64,000 bases of DNA from Mansonella perstans (lineage: Eukaryota; Nematoda; Chromadorea; Rhabditida; Onchocercidae). This document shows positions 51,301 to 61,667 of this stretch, piece after piece (within the stretch, counting starts at the first letter, position 1; every line of letters begins with the position of its first letter). Location: the NCBI GenBank assembly GCA_037074765.1, contig JBAMDO010000580.1:620001-684000 (forward strand), written 5' to 3'. The translations under genes were made by a program, and so were the position numbers. The notes below the pieces were generated by a model. It made no database searches. It was given only the letters and a program-made list of their open reading frames with translations, and had not been told where the DNA came from.

Positions 51301-54300
51301 TTTTCAAGTGTTAAATTGATAAGTTTACATTTTTCAAAAAAGGAACTCCCTAAAATTTTATGAATGCATGAATATCAATCTGAAAAAATAACGAAAGTAA
51401 CTGTTAAAAATTATCCAAATCAGTACTACCTTCTGAATCCAATCTTGGGGATAAAAGTGGCAGGAGATGCAATTCGCCTAGAAATTAACTGCGATGCTGA
51501 TGCTGCTACTCTAGCAGGTCCGCCATTCAAAAGATCCTGCACCATTGATTTTGAAAGCTGTTCTTGAGAGCGATACATGGAGGGACTTAACATATTATCT
51601 GCAAAAAAACTTCAGGATACACTCCATCTGACAGGAGGAACTTACCTACCACAGTGATTGCAAAAAACAAATGACAGGCGGCATATAAAATCTGAGTTTG
51701 ATATCCCATCAAAATATGAACCGAGACATTGAAGATACCGTTGTACACGGCCAGATAAATCCAACAACTCGATGTAACAGAGCAAAAAAAATAGCTAATT
51801 GCGAACAAGCATTCCATATTATCAGCGTAACTAATTGGTTAAGTATTTTAAAATTAAAGTCCACCGAAACTAACCGCCTAAATAATCCCTGACATCCGAC
51901 AGCGAATATCGAGTTCCAGCGCTTCGCCTGAAAATCATAATTTATTGAAATAAATAATGTGATATATTAAATAAATATTTTTGATAAATATAGATTAATT
52001 CATGTGCTTTCAGCCGAAGTCAATAAATTTTTCAAGAATTATTTAATCCTGCTACAAACCTCATTTTTGTTTTGGGAAAATTCTCGGTCACAAACGGTCT
52101 AGTTCGAGCACAAGAATGAAGATCTTCTTCCTGCCAAGACCTATGTATACCATGTAGTAATACATCGCTGGAGTTCCTGGAACAAAAAAAAAGGATTACT
52201 GATGCAAAGATTACTAAAAGTTGAAAATTTATGCTTGGAGACATGTCCGTGGAGAAGAAAAAGAATGTAGGTAAGGGTCACGGACCAGGCAATAGTTTAA
52301 TGTTTTACTGCATTACTTTTTTTTTTGCTTGAATATTTCAGTTCTATGACATGACGACAAATTTGAAGTCCTAAAGATTTAATAAAGTAAAAATTGAAAT
52401 AATGCAGCAACAGCAAAAACAAGATTATATCTATCATATCTAAGCAAATACATAGTAGATGATCAAACTGACTTTACAGTTCCCTTAGTTGGTGCATTTG
52501 TTTTCACATCAATTCCACTTTTCTCGTCTCTTCTTCCATCAATGACAACGAATTTTAGTGTTAAGTTCTTATTTCCTTTATCGGCACCTCCTAAAAGTTA
52601 TCAGATATTGCTTGTGTTGCACAAAAAAACAAAAAAAAAAAGAAAAAAATCAAAGACAACCAATGTAGAAGTTTTTTTCTAGTGTTATCAATATTAGGCA
52701 TGAAGAACCTGAGAACATTAAAAGTTGAAAATCCAAAAATTGAAGAGATTATTAATAACATCGACATACAACTAACCTCCACCATCAACAGCAGCGGAAG
52801 AATCTGTCAACGACTTCGAATCAAACCTTACATCACTTTGCACCTGGAAGTTACTTTAGTGACACAAAAAACTTAGATGAATTAGATTGAAAGACCAAAG
52901 ATTGACTGAGGACTGCAGGTTTAGATATTTGTTCAATGAAAGTGATTTTGAAGCAAACAAATATAAGTAAATAAAAACTTAAGCTTATTTAGAATAAGGT
53001 GAATCAGAAGAAACTGAATATTCTATTCCAATAACAAATAGAGTAAGTAATATTCTGTGTTTCCATTTTACTTTTCAGGGAGTCCTCAGATAAATCAGGG
53101 TAAATATTACCTGTCCAACAGAAGGTGTGCTGCGGACACCTGATATTGGAAATACTCCTTGCTGCACGGTAACTGCTTTCCAACGCTCCACAGTATTGAT
53201 TGAAATCTGATTTCTTTTATCTAGACAACGGAAGTAACGATATTAAAATGGAATTAAGTACTCTATAAAAGTGATACTGCAATGAAAGCGAGATGACACA
53301 TAATAACAAAAAGATTAATCAGAACTATAGAAAGTTGTGTAATACCACAAAGTTATTAAGCATACAGTGTGGATTAAGGCAAAAGATTACTGGAGTAAAT
53401 AATCTCCTAAGCCAGAAATCTTTAACTAATGTTTGAAAATGTGCACTATCCTTTTAAAAAGATAAGATAAAGTATGAAAATAACGATTGTAAAGCTTTCA
53501 AAAACTGTGCATATAACAGAAAGAATATGCAAACCAATGTGTTTGAAGCAGAAGTTCAGTCCATCACCAAAATCCAAACCCAAGGCGCCGCATTTTGTAC
53601 AAGGTGCAAAGAGACGTTGTCGACGATCATCATAAATGTCTTAAATCATGAATATTAATGAAAGTAATGCCGTTAACAAAACAGTACATATACAAAGCAA
53701 CTCAGTAACAAATTAAATAGCAAAACATCAGATAAATATAAAGTAGATTTAGATTTCAAGCGCATCAAGTTAGCGACAAACTTACGCGCAACACAGTGAT
53801 TCAATTTCGGAAGTGTCCAATTCGAACAATGATGACCTTTTTTTATCTCTACTTCACTTTCATTCACAAAAGAAATATGTGTCAGATCTTTTCCAGCATC
53901 CAAAGCTTGTTCAATATGTCTACATAGTTTGCTTAATAGATTTCGAATAATGTGAGAATCATGCTCCATATTCATTTCATTGGGCTCTTTGCTTATTTCA
54001 GAAATTGATCCGGGAAATGCTTCCTTATATTTGTCATTTGACAGAACATTGCTCTAAATATCAACTATTTAAAAATAAAGTTATATTCAGAAAGCGATGC
54101 ATATTCGACAAGAAGTATTTCCAAGTGATAAAAATCCATACAGATAGCTAAGATACTCGGTGAAGGAAACTAGCAGTCCAGAATTAATGGAGTTTCTGAG
54201 AAAACTATATCTGCGATATTTTCCAAATATAAAACAAAACTTACTTCAAGCATGAAGATACATCGTGCACTTTCCATATCATCTATTTTAAGATAATCTA

Positions 54301-55931
54301 ATTTATGTTCCTCAGAGCCGTCCCAGTCAAGCCTTGCTTTCAGTCTTCTCAACATATATTGATCTTTTGCTGAATAATATGAGTGATACTTCCTATTAGC
54401 AAGTTGAATCGATCGTAAACGACTATCATCAATTTTTGCTTTTCCTGAAAAGTTCGATTTTATTTCATATGACACTCCAAAAACAATCGAAGGATGAAAA
54501 CGAGACTTTTTATAACATAAAGCTCCTAAAAGTTAATACTTATAAGCTACCTTTCTTTTGGTCTCCTTCTGTAGCTTTGGCATAAGAAACAGTGAGACGA
54601 CGTACTTTTTCCGCTATCAGTTTTCGCAAATCACGAGTAACAGACAGTTTTCGCTCAAGAGCAATTAGTTGAGAGCGAAGTACTTCTTCATCAGTCCAAA
54701 CCTCAGCATTCCTATTTAAAATACCAAATGTTAGTCAACAGAAATATTACTAAGACTCAATATATTTTTCCATTAGAATTAACTGCAGGATAATTTGTAA
54801 ATGGATGAATGATGGAAGCTTAAGTCAAACATCACTTCTGAATCCCATTTTTCATTCCATTTCCTCTAGAAATCCATATACAATTACGCATAGAATTTGT
54901 CGCGTTTCAGCAAAAAAAAAAAAAAAAAAAAAAACGCATACTACTAAGCAATCAAACAGATCAATGAAGAACCTATATTACTTCAAAGGGTCTTCATCAT
55001 CGTCATCCAAAAGAAGATCATTGAACAAATCTTGTTCTGCACAAGGCCAATCTTCCACTGTCATCAGAGTTTCATCATTAACACTAAAATGTTGCTTATT
55101 TTTTGATTTCTATTTTTTTAATACTTTTTCGAATTTTCATTCTGTTTTTATTTTACATTAAATTTGGACTTCAGTTAGAAAAGTTTATATTAGGAACAAA
55201 ACAACTCAGTTTATTACACAAACACAAAAATTCACATCGTGGATACATCTTTCGCTTTCTTGAGTAAAGTTCCTTCAATATGACGTTGTTCCGCCAAAGC
55301 ATACTGTGCCAATTGTTGGAAAAAATGCGTATGCTTAAAAAAACAATCAGGAATACGAGCCTTTCTTATTTCAAATTATCTACCACACTTTCATGGATAA
55401 CGATAGATCTAAAATTTCTAAAATACTCAAATAATTGATGCAATTAAAATTTATCAAACATTAAATGACTAATTACGCTCCAGATAAATCATAGCTATAT
55501 TAAGGACACTGTCACACTTAGTCTTTTGGAGAGATTTACAATATCAGCCGACAGATATTAATAAGTATCATACCACTTCACAGAAACCTTCCAATGTCAG
55601 CTCTGACGACGGACGATAATTTTTACATGCTAGCTGCGTTCGACGACTAACATATGAACAGCGCTGCATACAAGCCTCTTTTTCACTCTCATCATCATCA
55701 ATCCGATACTTCCACGTACGCCGGCTTAAGCGAACGCGCCGATTTCCTTCACTCTCTTTCTGTTTTATTTTCTGAAACGGATACTATTCCATACATCTAC
55801 GCAGCAATTATAACTCTTAACAACAAGTAAAACGCAGAATTCCCGCGACAACTTACCTTACAGATGGCAGACAATGTGAGGTCGTCGTGCAGTGCATGTC
55901 CAAATTTTTCATCACCTGTTTTCGTCCCCAT
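48318..55931 (-). CDS. KANSL2: KANSL2 homologue (NSL complex subunit 2), extended
   Basis: KANSL2 is a core subunit of the NSL histone-acetyltransferase complex. Twenty-two exons: 55931-55857, 55771-55574, 55333-55236, 55083-54982, 54711-54551, 54444-54245, 54053-53786, 53639-53535, 53220-53111, 52843-52777, 52590-52473, 52176-52060, 51927-51875, 51598-51430, 51000-50856, 50789-50705, 50597-50492, 50128-50058, 49530-49436, 49361-49202, 48900-48783 and 48522-48318. All phases match, giving 941 residues. Cys/His cluster 1 is RCSYVSRRTQLACKNY then FCEVHTH (about residues 60-100); EDPLKNAEVWTDEEV (matching EDPLKHAGVYTAEEV of human) starts a helical region; cluster 2 is HHCSNWTLPKLNHC, CTKCGALGL and FCFKH (about 350-400). 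Residues after about 403 are low-complexity, rich in Ser, Pro, Arg and Ala, with no human counterpart, ending in an acidic MEEEDDE. The 49201-48901 intron has a GC donor. The ATG follows a CTGCAG acceptor (likely trans-spliced). Confidence 0.85.
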
Positions 55932-56389
55932 TACTGCAGCAATTTCTACGAAATAAAATAATTCAGTAGAATACAAAATAAAATGAGCACAATTAGCTGA
56001 TTATAATATGACTTTACCTTTGCTAACCAGTGATACACTGACAAATAAACCCATGTAAGCATAAGTGAGAAAAAAATGATGTGTACAGTTCCTCCAAAAC
56101 TTGAATTTCAAACTCCCATCAAATGGTGGAAATAAAAACGCAGTAACTTCCTTCTTACTTTCCTCCTACCTCTATTTGCCTCTCTTCTTTTTTGTGCATG
56201 ATTAATAAGGAGGTAAATATATAGCAGACAAAGCTTTTGACGATATAGGAACAATTTCTGCCACTTTAAAAATTTATTTTGCAATACACTATGAAAAAAT
56301 GTAAACAAAAATGAAAACAAAACCGGACTAATAAAGCAAAGAAAAGAACAACAAAGAAATGCTCATTTATATTAACAGTTAAGCAATAT

Positions 56390-56395
56390 TTTATT
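56390..56395 (-). other. Poly(A) signal AATAAA for DCTN4
   Basis: A canonical AATAAA on the minus strand, 26 bases past the DCTN4 stop codon. It lies about 460 bp upstream of the KANSL2 start. Confidence 0.6.
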
Positions 56396-56420
56396 TGAAA
56401 ATAAAAATATAACTATCCAT

Positions 56421-58731
56421 TTACTGCAGTATCGGATTCTCTGCAGGTTTAGCAGAACCCAAAAATACACACACTTTATGTTGAAGCCAAGTTTTATTAT
56501 CATCATGTTCAAATGAACTGCTACAGTTATTATATTTCACAATCAATGCCAATTTTCTATTGTCACCTTCAGTCGCATGAACATTAAATCTTATACCAAT
56601 GCGATGCCGTCGTCTGAACACAATGAAACTGAAAAATAAATAAATCCTATTCTCAAGAAACTTTCTTTTCTGTTGAAAACAAAAACTGTAACATAGCAAA
56701 TCTAAAACATAAAAAGATTGTATTAAAGTTTACAACACTTCCAGTTTGAGTATTTTTCAGTAAATAGAGTGGCTAGTGAAAATTTTTAGAACTTTTAAAC
56801 GACAAATAATGCGGAGAACATAAAAAATATTCCATCAGTGCCACAATGATCATATCGGCAAAAAAACTAACCCTTCAGTTCCATCGGCTGATTTTTCAAG
56901 TGTTTCATCCCATTCCATCGCATCATCTCTATTTGGTATAGACAATTCAATGACAGGAGAGTTGCACTGTAAGATACTTTAGGTCATCATGCTATATATT
57001 TAAATGTACATACAATGTGAAAGTTCAGAACAGGAAATTACATTATTTACCTTAACATAAGATTCATCTTCACTTGTATATGGCATAATTACAACACGGG
57101 CAAGACTCGCGGAGAAATTGGATACGGTCAGAAAAATTGGCCACCACTCATTACTTACAAGAGCTGCTTGACGTGACAAACGAATATCCGGCACATGATT
57201 TCCAGCCAATACCTAAAGAATATTCAAAAAAATTATTGGTAAAAGATGGCTTTACAAAATTTACCAAAAAATGGCAAGCAACTAAGCACAACGGAATAAT
57301 CTTCTGAATCTAAATATGATAACTGAAAGCAGTTATGTACTGCCTCTTTTCATCGATAACTTTTAACTTCAAATTGGACAAATTGATTTAGTACCTGAAT
57401 CTTGAATTTAATCGAAGTAGGACTGTATTCTCCTTTGCATAAACTGTGATCGCATTGTTTGCAACGTACTGAATGACGCGCAGCAAGAGGCGTTCTAATT
57501 GGTAATAGAGGTCCTCCATTTGCAAGAGGTTGTTTTGCTCCTTGCATCAAAGTGGCAATGCTTCCTATGTCTAAAAATGAATAAAAGTTCAACATAAAAG
57601 AAATTTCAATCAGAACTACCGGATAGAAAGATTTATCCTAATTAGCGCGAGAGACACTTTTTCCTTAATAAGCATTGAACGGTCACTTCTGCATGGAAAA
57701 AACCATTCATAACTGTACGGATTTTTTGTTGCCATAAAACATACATGAAAAAACAATGAAAAAAATTTCAGGAAAATAAGGATAGTGTATAGTGTCTATA
57801 CTGAGACAAGTGATTTAAAAAAAGCATGGAAATATTGAACCAATAAGTAGGTGAAAAAAAGTACCTACGTGCTCGTCAAAGATAGCATCATCCAACCGTG
57901 GTACATCGTCTGTAGGTTCTAATATCGGAAATTTTTTTTCTGTTCGTTCAGCCAACGCTGCTTTTCGTCGGTTGTACATTGTCTGCAGACCAAAGCGATC
58001 CGAAAGAATGGTACCGAGGTTTGATCTTCTGCAGTACACTATCACCTTCCAGAGTAGCATAAATATCCAAAATTGAAACTACGGCATTTCTCTTTAGCAT
58101 TTAAGTTGCAAATTGCATTAAAAAATAGTATAACTTTATATTTCTTTACCTTTTCGAATATTTTTGTCGTTCACGACCAGCCTTTTCGATAGTTGCGTAG
58201 TTTCTCATTCTTTCTAGAAATGCGGATAGTAGCTGTTCATCTTCAAACTGACATTGCGGCCAAGTTGTTGATGAAGTGGAGTCAGGTATTCCCGAATCTG
58301 TCGTTGTCCAATGACACGTATTGCATGACAGATGATAAGTTTCGTTGGATGCTCGTATAACAGCACTCACCCCTTTAATGTTAATTTCATAGTTTGTTTC
58401 TTGCAATACTAATTCATACTTTATCACATGAACATTGATTCATTAGTTGTTGAAGTTTGTGAGAACTTATAACATATTTATTCATTATAAAATACCAACC
58501 ACAAATTGGACACTGATAACAGTTAGAGCAACGATTCTTCTTTTGTCGTGCTTCACCAGTCGATATGTTGTCGAGACAAGAAGGACAGAATGACGTGTCC
58601 ATTTCTTGGTTTACGCATAACATACATCGAATACTGGAACAGTGTCGACAGAAGTATAAGCGATTCAAACTTTCCCATTCACCGCAACTACACTCATATT
58701 TTACTCGATCAATACAAAATAATGTTGTCAT
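56421..58731 (-). CDS. DCTN4: Dynactin subunit 4 (p62)
   Basis: p62 caps the pointed end of the dynactin filament, the dynein cargo adaptor. Seven exons (58731-58500, 58399-58150, 58028-57865, 57570-57395, 57212-57051, 56966-56872, 56628-56421) give 428 residues, phases matched; human DCTN4 has 460. The N terminus carries the paired zinc-binding Cys motifs YFCRHCSSIRCMLC, FCPSCLDN and RCSNCYQCPIC, followed by SCNTCHW. SDRFGLQTMYNRRKAAL, RTPLAARHSVRCKQCDHSLC and EYSPTSIKFKIQ are strong family matches. The acceptor of exon 2 (TTGCAAG) is unusual but fixed by frame. It lies upstream of KANSL2 on the same strand with a 489-bp gap, so the two may be co-transcribed. Confidence 0.95.
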
Positions 58732-58984
58732 GTTTCATCTGAAAAAAAAATTATTCTATTACTAATTGATAAACATATCCAGGTCTTTACTTATGAACAG
58801 AGATTGTTGAATGAACAAGAAAAACTTTGTCATACGATGTTCTCCTTACTAGTGATACCATCAAAAGAAATACAGAAACATACCCATATACATATACAAA
58901 CATACATATATAAGAATTTGGAAAGAAAGAAAGAAATGGAAAGAAATAATATATCAATAGTACCATTATCTACAGATCTTATCA

Positions 58985-59142
58985 ATCCGTGATACCGCTT
59001 AATAGATATCAATCCCCGATACCTCTTAACAGAATCAGATACCAATCCCCGATACTTCTTAACAGAATCAAATATCGACCCCCGATACCTCTTAACAGAA
59101 TCAAATACCGCCCCCCCCGATACCTCTTAACAGAATCTTGTA
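58985..59142. repeat. About 30-bp tandem repeat, 5 copies
   Basis: Five imperfect units containing CCCGATACCTCTTAACAGAA; the fourth-to-fifth junction has an eight-C run. It lies just 5' of DCTN4. Confidence 0.92.
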
Positions 59143-59548
59143 CTCCCGACATATTAACAAGTGCATTGGTTAAATTTCACGCTGATAGGGTGACGGCCCT
59201 CTTCCTACTATCCAACCGTGAACGTTAAATTTAGTTGTTACCAGCGTAATATTGGTGGTTATTATGTGAAGATTCTTATAAAGGTTCCAGTTTAAACTTT
59301 AAACTAGGCTCGAGAAGCAATTTCATAGATATGATCTGATTTTTGAAGAAATGAGGATCGTTACTTTAGGCAAATTCATTCTCACGTGTTCCACGTTTAT
59401 TTTTGTATCGTTGGTTGCGTTATTTAAAATATGGTATGCGTTACGTGCATTACAGTAACGGAGCAGTAGTAAAACTTACCAGATGTCAAACAAACATGTC
59501 AGACAGTAATAATAGCAATCGTACAGAAGTGTTGTTTGACAAAAATTC

Positions 59549-59642
59549 TCAAATGATTCATAAAATTGAATTTGACTGACCTTTCATAAAAATTGAATTT
59601 GACTGACCTTTCATAAAAATTGAATCTGACCGATCTTTCATA
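59549..59642. repeat. 27-bp tandem repeat, 3-4 copies
   Basis: Units of about 27 bases containing AAAATTGAATTTGACTGACC and TTTCAT; the third has ATCTGACCGATC instead. Divergent spacer between DCTN4 and UFC1. Confidence 0.9.
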
Positions 59643-60514
59643 AAATTTTTTAAATAATAATTTTATAATTTTGTTGTAAATATGTTTTTTACACTTTTTC
59701 TCATATCTATTGCAATTTCTGGTTCTTATACTCATTCATACGTGATATCTGTGTATTTGAATTTAAATATGATAAGTCAAATTCGACACGAGCGTAATAA
59801 CTTTGTTAAATTAACTGCCTTACATTCAAGTTAGTATTGGTTGGAGTTAAAGCAATGTGTGATGCTATCAAAATTGAAAAATGCTTAAGTTTTGTCTCAG
59901 ATATTTCACTTCAGTTCTTTTTCTCGGTGTATGAGCCTTATCATGAAATTCACTAATTTCTCGCTAAGTTCAATTAATTCGGGAATAACGCATTTTAGAT
60001 CGTTCTAAGTACATCAGAAAATAGATGAGAAATGAAATTGATCGAAATGAAATGCCAGTTATCGGAGAGTTTTAAATTAACAATTATTCTTACGTATAAC
60101 ATTGATATGTATTGATATTTGCAATAGTTTTTCGATATTAACTATCCTTTATATTTATTAAAATCATTTTAAGAAAGTGCTTTAAAATATCGTATTGCAT
60201 TTTTGAAACTACCACTAAACGATTTTATAAACTTCTCTTATAGCATTGTTTTAGCAGTATATAAATTAGCAGTTTTACAGATATATTTTTAGCTATCTCT
60301 TATTAAAATGTTTGAAAGAAATACTAAACAGTTATCTTTTGTTAAGATATTCTGGGAAAAAATTCTTTTTCTTTAAAATAAACAATTACAAGCAAATTTT
60401 TTAAGATTAGCCATAAAGCAAGAGATTTTCAAAGTTTTACCGTGATAACGTAGCTTTTCGGACAAAAAATTCATTCCCAAATGTTTCAACATTTATTGAT
60501 GTTGGAGAGCAATA

Positions 60515-61667
60515 ATGGAAATAGACGAATCAACGAGGAAAACGCTCAAAGCTATACCACTGATGAGAACGAAAGCTGGACCACGTGATGGCGATTTATG
60601 GGTTCAGGTTCAGCACCATTAAAATTTAATTTAGGACAATAGTTGATGTTTTCCTGTCGAATGAAATTTTGTGTGTGTGTGACTGCCGGTTGCAAAAGTA
60701 AATAAGTTAATAAGTAAATATGCAAATGTTGTACTTTCAGAGGTTAAAGGAAGAATATGAAGCTTTGATAGCTTTTATCAATAACAACAAGGCTGCAGAT
60801 TTGGATTGGTTTCGTTTGGAGAGTAACAGCGATGGAACAAGATGGTTTGGTAAATGTTGGCATTATCATAACATGCTCAGGTATCTTAATTCGCCACAGT
60901 TAATATTTAATTAGAAACTTAATTATTAGTCGGTAGCTTTTAGATTTACCTGTGTGCAGATAGGTTTTATTTCTGCATTTCACGAAATATGGTAATATTT
61001 AAGATGGGTTGATGTTTTTCACTGCAGATATGAATTCGATGTTGAATTTGACATTCCTGTAACGTATCCTATCACTGCACCGGAAATTGCATTACCCGAA
61101 CTAGATGGTAAAACTGCAAAAATGTACAGGTATTAATATTCTAATCGATTATTTGCCTTGGCTCGTTTTGACTTGTTTACATTATTATTTTCAGTATGGT
61201 ATTGCTGGGAAATAAGACATTGAGGAGAGTAACTGTCGAAATTAAAATTTTATACATTAGGTTTTATTTTTGCTTATCCTTTTTGGTCTTTATTTTAAAA
61301 ATGATTCAACCGTGAGATGTTTTGTTTTAGTAATCTAATGCACTATTAAACTGAATCTTAGTTTCAGGTTACCTTAATATGAATAACGTATTATTTCAAC
61401 TGCTTGCCATCAGTTTATTATTTATAGCTTTAATTATATGACTATTTTTATAATTTGATTTGATGCAAAGAACTTTGTGCTTATTTACTTTCACGTTACT
61501 TTAGAGGAGGACGGATTTGCCTATCGGATCACTTCAAGCCATTATGGGCTCGAAATGTACCGAAATTTGGAATTGCACAAGCGTTCTCACTAGGATTAGG
61601 ACCTTGGTTAGCTGTGGAAGTTCCAGATCTTGTTGATCGTGGTATGATACAACCAAAAACCGCATGA
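60515..61667 (+). CDS. ufc-1: UFM1-conjugating enzyme UFC1
   Basis: UFC1 is the E2 that takes UFM1 from UBA5 and passes it on with the UFL1 ligase. Four exons (60515-60607, 60741-60880, 61028-61129, 61505-61667) give 165 residues, against 167 in human, with all phases matched. Family signatures are [58 protein letters not shown] and [14 protein letters not shown]. The catalytic cysteine is Cys117 in [10 protein letters not shown] (Cys116 in human). The start matches the family start, MEIDESTRK against MADEATRRV. It is divergent from DCTN4. The enzyme looks intact. Confidence 0.97.

Larger units (their letters stand above)
58732..60514. promoter_or_regulatory. Divergent spacer between DCTN4 and UFC1
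   Basis: 1.8 kb between outward-facing genes, so it should hold both promoters or outrons. It contains a 29-31-bp array (58985-59142), a 27-bp array (59549-59642) and a CACACA-like TACATATA stretch near 58880-58912. No coding sequence is supported. Confidence 0.55.
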
